64,000 nt of DNA from Porphyra umbilicalis (GCA_002049455.2 KV918901.1:1-64000), one strand, 5' to 3'. Shown: positions 33,021-43,479, counted from the stretch's first letter. Numbers and translations are program-made. The notes: a model not told the origin generated them from the letters alone.

Positions 33021-34488
33021 GCGCAGCGGGCGGACCTCGACGCGCGCATCGTGGCCCTCGAGGCGATGGGCGGCAGCGGCAGCGTCGTCGGCGGCCGGCG
33101 ATGTGCCGGTGCTGTCGGCCGACGACCTCGACGCGCTGCCGGAGGAGATGCCGCTGACCGAGGGGACGGCGCTCGGGCGGATTGGGGGGGCGCTCGACGC
33201 GCGGTTGGCGGCGGCGGAGGGGACGGCGGGGGCGCTTGTGGCTGCGCTGGTGGCCGCCGACCCGCACCTGTTTGGCGCGAGTGGCGGGGGGGGGGCGGGG
33301 GACGGCCCGCCGTCGCCGCGACCGCCGCCGCCACTGCCGCCGACGCGGCGACGGCGCCCGCGACATCCGCTGTTACGCCACTGAGGCGTCCTTCCTCACC
33401 TCCCCCGCCGCGCGGCGGCTGGGCGCGCCCGGGGGGGGGGTGCGCCTCGCGGCCGCCTACCACGTCGAAATGACGCTCGGCGCGCGCGCCGCGGGGGCAG
33501 AGACGGGGAGTCCCGACGCGGGGGCGGCCGCGGCCGCGACCGCGGCCGCCGCTGCCGCTGCCGCTGCCGCTGCGGCCGCCGCGACGGCGTCGTCGACCCC
33601 CCCCCCTGGATGACTGCCGGTGGGCGCTGCTGCTCGCCGACTTTTCCCCCCGCCGACGGGTGGGCGCAGGCGGGCCTCCTCGACGCGCCCCGCACGGGCG
33701 CGCGGTGTTGTCCCTCCCCGCGCGCTTGCACGCGGCCGTTTGGGTGGCGCCCCGCCCGGCGGGCGGTGGTGGCGGCGGGGGGGTGCGGGGCGGGGCCCCC
33801 GCCCCCGGACCACGGCCTCGACGGGCGGGTGTGGGGCGTCGGCACCTACTGGGCGCCCGGCCGCCAAGCGCCCGTGACGCGCGGTTCGCTCGACGACGCG
33901 GGGGCGGCGACGGCCGTCCGCTGGGAGGCGGCGGCGACGCCGCCGTGGGCGGCCGTGCCGGCGGGCACGCGCTTGCGACCGGGCGCGCACGGGCGCGCGC
34001 TGGCCGATGTGGCCGCCGAGGTGGCCGTCGCGGTGCACGGGGGGGGGGGGGGCGCGCTGCTGGTTGCACGGGGATGCCAAGGCGGCGAATTTTTTCTTCC
34101 GCCACCCGCGGGTCGCAGAGGGCGGCGGCGGCGGCAGTGACAGCGTCGGCGGCGGCGACGGCGACGACGGCGGTGGCGACGGCGACGGCACCGCCCCCCC
34201 CGACGTGGGCGTCATTGACTGGCAGTGGACGGGGTGGGGCCACCCCGCCACGGATGTGCCTACTGCCTCGCCACGTCGGCCGCGTCGGCGTGCCTGTAGG
34301 TCGACGGCACCGCCGAGGCCGGCTGGCTCCGCCACTACCACGCCACCCTCGTCGACGCGCTCGTCGCTGCCGGTGTGGCGGCCGTCGCGGCGTCGGCGGC
34401 GGCGCTGCTGCCGCTGCCCGACCTCACCGCCGCGTACGAGGCGGCGCGACGGACGGCGGCACGACAGACGGCGTGCCCGGGCTTTGTG
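33021..34488 (+). pseudogene. APH/CHK-type small-molecule kinase, heavily frame-broken
   Basis: Pieces of one kinase-fold protein follow each other in order but in changing frames: a helical N-terminus (about 33030), RCYATEASFL (33366), YHVEMTLG, CRWALLLADFS (33612), SLPARLHAAVW (33710), VWGVGTYWAP (33830), the Brenner-type catalytic loop LHGDAKAANFFF (Asp codon 34073, Asn codon 34088), the metal-binding VIDWQWTG (Asp codon 34217) and DV-YCLATSA (34255). This order fits the ecdysteroid-kinase-like/CHK branch of the aminoglycoside phosphotransferase superfamily, which phosphorylates small hydroxylated molecules with ATP. At least five frame switches, mostly at G or C runs, plus an in-frame TAG near 34300, occur in 1.4 kb. 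A pseudogene is the simplest reading. Widespread run-length errors are the alternative, because the catalytic residues are intact. Confidence 0.6.
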
Positions 34489-34601
34489 GCCGCCGCTCGA
34501 TTTTCGGTGCGGGCGCCGCGGGGGGGGGCGGGTGCCCCGCCGCCGGTGCTGCTGCGGCCGCCGCCGCCCTGCCGACCGCCGCCGGCGCGTCCGCGTCGCT
34601 T

Positions 34602-34796
34602 TGGTGGAGCAACGCCGGCAAGCGCACGGCCACTCAGTGCTGCGTGGGCTTTTCCTACTACACCACCTGCTGCTCCTCGTGGTGCGTGCCCGTCGGCACC
34701 TACTTGCAGCAGCAGCTCATCACCCGCCGTGACTGCTGCGTCGGCCCCTTGACGTGGCCCAAGGTGCGGTCGTGCTTGGCGATACGCCGTTGGTGA
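34602..34796 (+). other. cysteine-rich reading frame after the kinase
   Basis: This frame reads NAGKRTATQCCVGFSYYTTC and continues with further CC and CxxxC-type cysteines (nine in about 65 residues) to a stop at 34794-34796. It looks more natural than surrounding frames and may be the end of the broken kinase or a separate remnant exon. I do not recognise it. Confidence 0.3.
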
Positions 34797-35257
34797 CCCG
34801 TCAGACGGGAAGGGAGAGATATGTGGGGGGGGGGGGGGGGGGGAAGGCTTGGCGGTGTGGGCCCAGCGATCCAGCGTCCATGGCAAGGTCGAGGGCGGGA
34901 GTGCTGCAGGCACGGGGTGATCCAGTGCACAAAAATTTGCGCATCCACGCACACTGCGTAACAGTGCCACTCAGTCCCGTGGTGGGCAGCGTCGTCGCGC
35001 CCACAGGCAGGCTTGACACATCCGATGGTCCTGCTCGTCGTTCCTCATGCTTGCTTAATTGGGTCTTTTATTCCTTGAAAGAACGAGATGCACCTTCTAC
35101 CAGGAGCGCACTCTGAACAGCACGCGCAAGAAGACCATCACGTAGACGAAAAGAGTTAACGGCCTTTCTTCAAAGGCAAAGGCAAAAGCAAAAAACAAGC
35201 GCTTCATCACAAGACACATCAAGACGCATGCTCACTCTCACCAAGCCAGCCACTCCC
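34797..35257. other. intergenic, G19 run
   Basis: No gene is seen. A run of 19 G lies at 34825-34843. The right part would hold the 3' untranslated region of the Hint gene. Confidence 0.5.
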
Positions 35258-37078
35258 CTAGTACACCGACGCGCCGCCCGGCAGCAACGCCGCCAGCCGC
35301 GCCGACCCCGCATCAAGCACCGACGTGCTCACGCCCGTCGCGCGGAAGAGCGCGCGCAGCGGCGCCAGCAGCGCCGACGCCACCCGCGGCTCGACGGCCG
35401 TCGTGAACGTCGACGCGCGGATGCCATTGACGACAATGTCCCCGTGCAGCGTCTGCGGGTTGTACAGCCCCGTCTCGGTGATGGGGGAAATGGCCGTGAC
35501 AATGTCGCACTTGGCAGCGCCGACGAGCTCGAGCTTGTCCCCAAGCTTGACCGCCCCAGCCGCCGTCATCTTGCCATTGGCATACACATAGTGGCTGCGA
35601 GTGACCGTCAGCGACGCGGCCGAGGCGGTCGTGAGCTTGACAAAGCCAAACGAGCCGGTCGCGATCTTGTGGGTAAAGAGGAAGACCCGCGAGAAGGCGT
35701 CGGCCGACACGCGCACATTGTCACCAACCGCCAGCTGGTCCATCGTCACGGTGCGGCCAGTGTCGAGCTCCACCTCGGCCGACGCCGGGAAGCACACCGA
35801 GTCATCGTCCGACGGCGACGGCAGCGCATCATCGACGCCCGCCACGTCACCGTCCGTGTCCTCCCCGTCGCTCACGTCCGTGTCCTCCGCGTCGCTCACG
35901 TCCGTGTCCTCCCCGTCGCTCACGTCCGTGTCCTCCCCGTCGCCAGCGCCCGGCACAACCACCGCGCCCTCTCCGTCGTCAGGCACCACCGCCGCGCCCT
36001 CCCCGTCATCCGCACCGTCATTGCGGGGGGTGTCGGCCACATCCGGCACGCCGTCGCCGTCATTGTTGGCATCGTCATTGTCGGGGACCCCGTCATTGTC
36101 GTCATCCGGGTCGACCGGGTCGTCGAGCCCGTCATTGTCATCGTCGATCGAGTCGATGTCCTCCCCGCCAAACGCCGGGACAATTGGCGCACCCTCGTCC
36201 ACATCCGCGCCATCGTTGCGGGGCACGTCGTTGATGTCCGCAATACCATCGCCGTCATTGTCCGCATCGTCATTGTCGAGCAGCCCGTCATTGTCATCGT
36301 CCGGGTCAGACGGGTCGGGGATACCGTCATTGTCATCGTCGATCGAGTCGACGTCGGCCGTGTCAGCCGGGTTCACCGGGGGGGGCACCACAACGGGCAC
36401 AACGGGCTGCACGACCGTGCCGTCGTTGTCATCGTCATCGTCATCGTCATTGTCATCGCCGTTGTCATCCACGGTGCCGACATCCACGGCGCGCTGGCCC
36501 TTGGCGTACGTGCACGGGATGTTGTCCTCCGAGTTAGTCTTGAACACCATCATGTAGGGACGAAAGTTGGGGCGCAAGAACGCCACCCGGGGCACTGAAA
36601 TGGCCTCGGGCTCCGACACAAAGAAGGTCACGGTCGGCGCGCGGAAGGTCGTCGGCCCACACACACGGTCAACCGTCTCAAAGCCGACGAGGAAACTGGC
36701 GCCGCTGTCGACCAGCTGCGAGTACACCGCGCTGAGCACCTCATTCGTCTCGAGCAGCGACGACAAGACGCCCGTGAGGGTGTTGTCCGTGTTGGGCACC
36801 ACCAGCATCGAGCCCGCCGACGTGCACTGGGCGCCGCCCATGAGGATGTTGGCAAACGGCACATTGACGACGCCCGCGGCGGGCTCCACAAAGGATTTGT
36901 GGGTGATGCGCGCCGGGCAGTTGCCCTGCTGGATGAAGCGGGTGTAGGTGCCGCCGAGTTGGGCCTTGAAAAAGGCGCGGCTGGCCGTCGGTACGTCGAC
37001 GGGCAGCGCCGAGGCCACCGTGGCGGCCGCCGCAGCAACTGCCGCGGCCGCAGCCGCCACGCGCGTCGGGCGGACCAT
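35258..37078 (-). CDS. secreted acidic-repeat protein with C-terminal Hint (hedgehog-type) domain
   Basis: The product is 606 residues from ATG 37078-37076 (context CCCACCATGG). Residues 1-25 form a signal peptide (basic start, long Ala/Val core, ASA end). Residues 26-200 are a Cys-containing globular domain I do not recognise. About 205-425 is very acidic: an Asp tract, then two near-identical TSP3-like calcium-binding blocks (DDDNDGIPDPSDPDDDNDG type, about 243-290 and 311-360), then DGEDTDVS repeats. From Cys429 a Hint domain runs to the end: block A CFPASAEVELDTG, block B TRSHYVYANG (His496) and the terminal GLYNPQTLHGDIVVNG block typical of hedgehog/Hog modules. Hint domains cleave the chain before their Cys; in Hedgehog a sterol nucleophile then caps the N-terminal fragment. 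I infer a secreted, self-processed, calcium-dependent wall or matrix protein. It is uninterrupted, single-exon and preceded by a TATA element. Confidence 0.88.
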   Translation of the reverse strand: MVRPTRVAAAAAAVAAAAATVASALPVDVPTASRAFFKAQLGGTYTRFIQQGNCPARITHKSFVEPAAGVVNVPFANILMGGAQCTSAGSMLVVPNTDNTLTGVLSSLLETNEVLSAVYSQLVDSGASFLVGFETVDRVCGPTTFRAPTVTFFVSEPEAISVPRVAFLRPNFRPYMMVFKTNSEDNIPCTYAKGQRAVDVGTVDDNGDDNDDDDDDDNDGTVVQPVVPVVVPPPVNPADTADVDSIDDDNDGIPDPSDPDDDNDGLLDNDDADNDGDGIADINDVPRNDGADVDEGAPIVPAFGGEDIDSIDDDNDGLDDPVDPDDDNDGVPDNDDANNDGDGVPDVADTPRNDGADDGEGAAVVPDDGEGAVVVPGAGDGEDTDVSDGEDTDVSDAEDTDVSDGEDTDGDVAGVDDALPSPSDDDSVCFPASAEVELDTGRTVTMDQLAVGDNVRVSADAFSRVFLFTHKIATGSFGFVKLTTASAASLTVTRSHYVYANGKMTAAGAVKLGDKLELVGAAKCDIVTAISPITETGLYNPQTLHGDIVVNGIRASTFTTAVEPRVASALLAPLRALFRATGVSTSVLDAGSARLAALLPGGASVY

Positions 37079-37253
37079 GGTGGGCGTCCCGCCGGCGGCT
37101 CGCAGGGGGCGCGGGGCGGGCGGAGTGACGCCGCGGTGGACGATGCTGGGGGGGGGGGGGCGAGGGGGGGGGGGGGGTCCGCGTCGCCGGTCAGAGGTGC
37201 AAGAGGCAGCGTGTCGTGGTGGTGGCGGCACTTGGCAGACGCGGGTCGGGAGC

Positions 37254-37259
37254 TTTATA
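37254..37259 (-). promoter_or_regulatory. TATA box of the Hint gene
   Basis: On the minus strand CTATAAAGC lies about 175 bp upstream of ATG 37078. The distance matches that of the P450-1 TATA box. Confidence 0.6.
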
Positions 37260-38215
37260 GCGCCCCGCGGGGGCGGGGTCGTCGCCGCCGGTGGGGGGTC
37301 GGCGGCGAGAGGGGCCCACGGAGACGCGCGCGCGCGCCGCTGCGGGCGCGCCCGCTGGCTGACCCCCCGCCGCGGCCACCCAGGGCGGGAGGGCCTTCCA
37401 CAACATACGACGAGGGGGGGGGGGGGGGGGGGGGGGGGGGGCGCGGGAGATGGGTGCCCACGTTTCTTGGAGCCCGCCCCCGCGCGGGCGGGAAACCCCC
37501 GCCGCGCCGCTGGACTCCCAACCACATCAATACCCCCCCCCCCCCCCCCCCCCCCAGGCCCCCGCCACCGCGCACGCGGGCTCACTTTGCAACCGACCGA
37601 CCGGCCGGCGACTGCCCCCACCACAAGGTCCACCCACCCCCCCCGACAGCCGCGGCAGGGGCGTGGGCGGACCCCCCCGCGTGACGGGGACCGCGCGCGC
37701 GGCGGACGGCGCACCGCGCGGGTGCCACTGCCCCCTCCGTCACCACCCAGCAGCGGGGGGGGGGGGGAAGGGAATGGGCGCGCGGACACCCACGAGGACC
37801 GCCAGTGGCACCGTCTGCCCCGCTGGCGGCGGGCGCGCCACCCCCCCCCCCGCCCGCGCGCGCGGAGGGGGACCAATCCGCCGGCCGCCGGCGCGGGATC
37901 AACGGTGACGCACGTTGGGCGGTCGGCGGCACGGGGGGGGGGGGGGGGGGCAGACACGAGCGGCGGCGGCGGTTTCGTGGGTCCCTGTCGGGGGGGGGAG
38001 GACACCCGGGCTCGTGGGTGCGAGGCGGATTTTTTCGCCGCGCCGCTCCCCCTACCGCACACGCGCGCGGGCCGCGCGGGGCGCGGCTGCGCTTCCCGCC
38101 GCTCGCGGCAGATCTGACGCGACCAGCAGGGGCACTGTATTCGGCGTGGTGCCCCCCGCCGCCGCCGCCGCCGCGACGGTGGTCCCGCAACGTGGATTCT
38201 GCCCGCGGACCTATT
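37260..38215. repeat. GC-rich flank with the longest homopolymers
   Basis: This contains a run of 28 G (37414-37441), a run of 23 C (37533-37555) and further G/C runs within less than 1 kb upstream of the Hint gene. No gene is supported. The long open minus-strand frame continuing upstream of the Hint ATG is Arg/Pro low complexity. Confidence 0.6.
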
Positions 38216-39302
38216 AGATGGGGCAGCCGCTCGTGCCGCTCCCGGTGCCCCGGCCAACACATGGGCAGCCGGCCGCTGAACAAGCCTGTCGATGCTGCGG
38301 CATCGATTCGGCCGTTTTCGCAATGATCGGATGACCGACGGCGCCGTCGGTCATCCGATCATTGCGAAAAAAGCCGAATCGTCTGAAAGAAACCTTTCTC
38401 CATCGAGAACTATGTATCGACAAATGACGGAACTGAAGCTCGTCCAAATATGAGGAGTGCCTGCAGAATTTGCTAAAAATGAAGACCTTTCGATACTTTA
38501 TTGTATGATCGACAAGTCTGCAGTCTCGTGATCGCTTTGTTCCTTCTGTTGAAAAGCTTGTTTCTGTGTCTTGGCAACTACAAAGTTGCGACCGCGTGAT
38601 GTGGCCGCCTTGGTCACCACCGCGGTTGGCGCAACTTGGATGACTGTGGGTTGCCCCCGGCTTTCATCAGGTCGCGCGATATTCCTGGGGGCATCCAATC
38701 ACAGGCGAGCTCAGCTTATCAACGCAAGCAGTGGGTAACATGTTGTTCATTGGAGGCTCCCAGTCGTCCACCGCATGCCACTGCGATGTTGGTTGCTTGG
38801 CTCAAATTGAATAGCGACGGTGGCATCAATGCCCGCCTCGTCAAGGCTATTACCATGAATCATGTAAGTCTCAGTCACTTGTTTGACTTGATCGGGCGAC
38901 TTCTGGGCCATGGGCCTGCTGTCACATGAGCGCCGCGTTTGTCCAATGACCATGCCCTATGATGCTCTGGAGTCAGGAATGAGCGCAGCACGAAATGGCA
39001 ACTTTGTCGAAAGATAAAATGGTCTTCATCACCTCAGTGAGAACGATGGAACAGTGGAATGGCCAATATCTGTTATTATTGCGGTTAGTCGATGGCGATT
39101 CGAAGTCTCAATGTCTGGAGACAACTTCCGTTAGACAGACGATGTATCGGAATGCGCCGGCCGCTGTGACGCTGGGTTTGTGTCGTGCGTGCAAAGACTC
39201 CCATGACAGCCTGTCTCATCGTGTTTTCATTTTGGATGAATCGTGGTCCAATTCAGAAAAGTGACTCGATAGAGAACTACTGACATCTGGCCACATTGCC
39301 CC
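38216..39302. other. no gene recognised
   Basis: Composition is balanced to AT-rich, with a 78-bp palindrome at 38304-38381 (listed separately). Frames are short. Confidence 0.5.
38304..38381. repeat. 78-bp palindrome with no spacer
   Basis: Arms 38304-38342 and 38343-38381 are reverse complements over 39 bp with two mismatches, meeting at GGC|GCC. The outer part reads CGATTCGG and the inner part TGATCGGATGACCGACGGC. Zero spacer and near identity imply recent origin, extrusion-resistant maintenance, or an assembly fold-back. It sits at the border between a GC-rich and an AT-richer segment. Confidence 0.75.
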
Positions 39303-39656
39303 CAGCCTGCGCCCGACGTCTGCGCAGCATCCGCGCTCGCCGACAGCGGCCGACCCTGTGTGCGCGGTGGACCGCCACCGCCGTCCCGCCCCCGTCGCCT
39401 ACCCCTCTCCTCTCCCGCCTGTCGGCGAATGTCGTCCCCCCCTGGGCTGGCGACAGCCTCCTGGCCCGGGTGGTCACGGCACTCGTCGGCGTCGCCCCCA
39501 TTCACACGGCGTCAAACTGGCAGGCCAAGGCGGTGCTCAGCCACACCGCCGAGCGCAAGGGCTTCCCGTGGGGAGCCACCCGCGATACCATCCTCGACTC
39601 GGTCGCGCCGGACGCTGCGCTCGCCGCCGCGACCGACGCGGCCGTCGTGTACCGCA
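39303..39656 (+). pseudogene. isolated exon resembling the N-terminal part of a SAM-dependent methyltransferase
   Basis: An acceptor-like CCCCCAG (ending about 39303, with a second CGCAG at about 39329) and a strong donor GTGAGT at 39657 bracket an open frame. The frame reads VTALVGVAPIHTASNWQAKA, then TAERKGFPWGATRD, then DAAVVYR. This resembles the segment of plant/algal class I methyltransferases in which a (G)V-P-P-L-F helix is followed by TAEKxGxPW and a V-Y-P-x-Y-Y motif. The expected continuation (YY..FHAY, then GNL and the SAM-binding loop) is not found in the next 2 kb in any frame. It is therefore either one exon of a gene with a very long intron or an orphaned fragment. The family assignment is from memory of motifs and is tentative. 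Confidence 0.35.
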
Positions 39657-40812
39657 GTGAGTATGCCATGATACAAGCAATACACCATTCAAATGGTGAA
39701 GAGACGCTCGTCCTCTTTGTGGGTGGTGTTGTGTGGCTCTTCTTGGGGCCTCCTGAAGAAAAACGCAGAAGACAGTGGGATGGCGTCATGTCCTCATTGC
39801 CTGCGGATCAAGTTCCAGTGATGCCTGAGGGCCAAATTTGGGCACACGTGTCGCGTTGGAAAAGAAGCCGGCATTAAAATCTGGGGGGTACACCTGTCAA
39901 TCTCCTCGCACCGCGGAGGGTGGCGCCGCTCCCAGTCGCTGCAGTCGCCACCCCCCCCCTGCTGCCATTTCCAGTGTACGCCACGCATGTGCAAAGCGTA
40001 CCGTGTGTGCGACGTGGACGGTGGATAGCCCACGGATTCTACATGTTTGGTGTTCCAAGGGGTGAAGATTGGCAACCACGCCTCTGGTGCCGAGCCAGGT
40101 CGTTTCCACGCGTGATGCCCATGGTTGACGTGTGCGCACATGCGGGAAGCGCCAAAATTCCTCGAGCGCCAGGACGGTCGCACCAGCTCAAACGACGCTC
40201 GGCGCGGGGACGTCGGCTTTCACGGCGTCGCGCGCGGCCGAGCGGCCAAAACGCATCCACAGGGCGGGCATGGAGCGGACCTGGTGGCGCCCTCCCTCCA
40301 AAGGCGGGCGGGGGGGAAGGGCGCGCCATGGCTGTGGGGGCGAGGGGGTATCTGGAGGGCAACCCTCGAGGGGTTGAACCCCTCGAGAGGTACCCACCAG
40401 AGACCCAACGGTTGCCCGACGCGGTGTCGCCACGCAAACCAGCCTGGGGGACCTCGTCCCCTGACGGGGACAGGGCACGTCAAGCGACATGCGGGCGACG
40501 AACGGATGGCGGCCTCTGGAGGCATCTGGTGCCCCAACCGCGGTCGGTGAACGGATGACAGTTCGGGACGCGGGCGGTTTCGTCCAGTGGATAACACTGT
40601 CCTGCACTGTCTGCGACAAGGAGAGCTCTGGCTGACGTGTACCTGCCCACCCCGGGTCGTGCAGCACCTCGAAGATTTGTCATTGAGTATTTGTTGAAAA
40701 GTCACACATCTTTATCAGCGAAGCTTCTATACGGCTGTCGGAACACGTGGCGTTGTTTCTCCGGATGGCAAACGTTGAATGGCACAAAGGGTAGGCCAAA
40801 TCTGTCAAAGTA
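39657..40812. other. no gene recognised
   Basis: No further exon of the methyltransferase-like fragment is visible. A perfect 11-bp stem hairpin (CTCGAGGGGTT / AACCCCTCGAG around G40376) lies at 40365-40387. Confidence 0.45.
40365..40387. repeat. perfect 11-bp stem, single-base loop
   Basis: CTCGAGGGGTT (40365-40375) and AACCCCTCGAG (40377-40387) are exact reverse complements around one base. Confidence 0.55.
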
Positions 40813-41437
40813 TTAGATGTGGGCTAGAACAGAGACGCCGCGGCGGGCGGCGGGGGCCACGCAACCGCGGCGGTGTGTGGTTGTGGTCGACGTGGACCGC
40901 ACGTAATCTGTCGTGCGAGGCGCAGAGGGGGGAGGGAGGGCAAGTGTGGCCGGGCGCGGCGACGACAGAGACGTTTCGGCCGCCGCGGCGGTGACGCTAT
41001 CATCCGCCGAGCGAGGCGGCGGCGGCTGGGGCGGCGGGTCACGTGGAGACGACCAGCTCCGCACGTCATCCGCCATGCAAGGTGGCACTGGAGGTGGGGG
41101 GGGGAGTGTGGCCGTGGGCGGCGGCGGCGGCGACGTGTCGGCCGCCGCGCTGGTGGCGCCGTCACCCGCCAAGCGAGGCGCCGGCGGCCGAGGCGGCGAA
41201 GCGACTAGCTTTTCGTCGCCCATGCCGCCCGTCCGTTCTCTTCGCGGCCGCCCAGCCGCGCGCCGTGTACTATGCGCGGCACGCCCGCGTGCAGCGGGTG
41301 GGGGCAGCGGCCACCGCCGGTGGGGGCGTTGCCGCCACGCCTGCCGCCGACGCGGCGGTGGGCGGTGGACGACCATGCGTGGGACGCGCGCCCGCACGCG
41401 GGGGCAACCGGCGGCCGCGGCGGTGGCAGCGACGGCA

Positions 41438-41469
<32 letters not shown>

Positions 41470-42327
41470 TGTGGCCCCCGCGGTGGCAGCGTGTGGGCGT
41501 CCTCTGTCTGCCGCCACGCGCAGCTGCCGCGTTTGGATGCGGCACCGCTGCTGCCGTAGGGGCTACGCGGCCACCCCCGCGGCGGCAGCGACATCGCTAC
41601 CGCCGCCGCCCGTCGCGTGGCGGCCGTCGGAGCGTTCACGCACGACCGCCGCGGCGGCGCCCGGCCGGCGGGCGCTCCCACCGTCGCCCACGGTGGGGCA
41701 CCATCGGGCCACGCGCGGCAGCGGCGGCGCTAGCTTCGCCCCCCCCCCCCCCCCAATGGCGTGGGGTCCGGCCGGGATTGGGGCACGCCCGCCCCTGCCC
41801 CCCGCCGCCGCTGGTCGCCGCCCCCGCCCGCGGGTGCCCCCCGTCAACGCTGCGCGTATGCACGCGGCGGGGTGGCCTGTGGCGGCCGCCCCGCTGGTCG
41901 CCGCCGCCGCAGCGTCGGCCCCTCCCCCGCCCCGCGTGGTAGCAGCGGCGGGTACGCGGCGGCCGCCCCGTCAGCCGATGGGGCAGAGGCTCCCGGTCGG
42001 GTGCACCCCGAGCTGCCCCCCGCACCGAGGCGCCGCGCGTGTGCGCGCCGCCGCCGCGGTAGCGGCGCGTCGCCGCCGCCGCGCACGCGCGGGCGCGCCG
42101 CCGACGGCGGCTCAGTCGGGGCGCGGCGGCGCGGCGGGCGCCGGCGCCGGGCGCCACGTCGACGCGGGGGATGAGAGGCTTACTTCTCGCACCACGTGGG
42201 TGGGCACGAGTGAAGATGGGATGGGGGGGGAGTCGACGCCCGCCGCGGTCGCCCCGCTGGTCCGCCGTCCCACGAACGTGGTCTGCGCGACGGAAAAGGC
42301 GTAAGTGTGCTTGTACGGGGCTCCCAT
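40813..42327 (-). CDS. candidate proline/serine-rich protein, structure uncertain
   Basis: Two parts look natural on the minus strand. The start MGAPYKHTYAFSVAQTTFVG at ATG 42327-42325 has the context GCCACCATGG and runs about 70 codons. The end (about 41230-40813, stop TAA) is a proline-rich tail of three related units of about 130 bp, each with a D-x-V-x-S start and a TxAAA-TS core (for example MADDVRSWSSPRDPPP). Start and end share one frame, but stops in that frame at 42112 and 41563 and a GGC/poly-Ala stretch between mean that introns or run-length shifts must intervene. I do not recognise a domain. The opposite strand has a long open frame of lower quality. Confidence 0.35.
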
Positions 42328-43479
42328 GGTGGCCGCCCCGTGGTGTGGGTGAGAAAGGGGTGGAAAACAGACGTGGAGGCGCTGTTGGTGTGGCGAGAGA
42401 GTGGCGAGGTGTAGGTGGCCTTGTGTCTGAGCGGCGTTTTGCCCACTTGTCAGGGCACATCCTCAAGAGATGCTCGTGACTCTCGGGTCTATCTTTCGCA
42501 GTGTGAAAATGGTTTCGTCGTTTCATAAGTTCCCTTGACTTTAGTTCAGGGTACTACCCAACATTGGCAAACAGCCCACACCCCAGAGCCCCTCTTAATC
42601 CAGGGTGTTTTCGCGACCGCGCTTTCAGTAGGCCACTCTGATCGCATTGCTCACGTCACTGGGCAGACAGATGACCGACCGCCACGCGGAGTGACCGCGT
42701 GGCACCCCACCCCCCGAGCCGACGCGGCCCGCGGGTCCCACACCCACAGACTCGCGGGGGCGGCCCCGCGCGAGCCCACCGGCTGGCAGCGCCCCCGCCC
42801 CGCGTGCCAAGTTTGGCGCGGACGAAACGACCGCGGCCGCCCCCCCCCCCCGCGCCACCGCGTGGCTGTCGTGGAGCCCGGGCGCGCGTGCCGCCCGCGT
42901 CTGCCTGCGTCGGGCCTGGACCGGCCCCTGCGGGAGGGTGAGAAAACCAGTTCGCGTTCGAGTCTCTCACAGACCCTGCACTCGACGATTCTTCAACCAC
43001 GGTTTCCAGCCTCCAGACCGCGAAGTCTTCGAGTCTATGTCAAACGTCAAGGCACGCAATCGCCGACGCAGGGTGCTACGTAGCCGGTCGTGTCGAAGCA
43101 CTGCTGTACATCGAGAGCGTCTGGTGAGTACATGCATTTTTCTTTCTGTACTTGGCCAAGCTGGAGTTGCATTTTGTGGCGGTGGCCACTTTTTGGCGCC
43201 GCCGAGGTACCGCGCTCATACGTCGCCACCGGTACTCGACGGCGCGGAGCGGTGGCTCCGTTCCGGACACTCGGCAGCTTCTTGAGTCGTTCTCAATCCG
43301 GGAGAACGACCGCGCCGCTACCCGCGCACCCGCCGCTATCGCAGGATCACGCCGGGGGGGCTGCTGGCCGGGGTGGTTCGGGGGGCCGCGGGGCGGAATA
43401 AAAAATGCACCGCCGGCGCGCCACCGCGCCGCGCGCCACGGGCCGCGGCGGCGGTCGTGCGCCGCCGGCCGGCTGGCCC
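42328..43479. other. no gene recognised
   Basis: This is the intergenic region between the proline-rich candidate and the minisatellite. No natural frame is seen. Confidence 0.45.

Noticed and set aside
38722..38745. Similarity of TATCAACGCAAGCAGTGGGTAA to words of a common cDNA adaptor
   Set aside because: The words are in the wrong order and not full length; it is most likely chance, and the flanks are ordinary.
40566..40660. tRNA-like start GGTTTCGTCCAGTGGATAA
   Set aside because: It resembles an A box, but no B box, T arm or matching acceptor stem follows.
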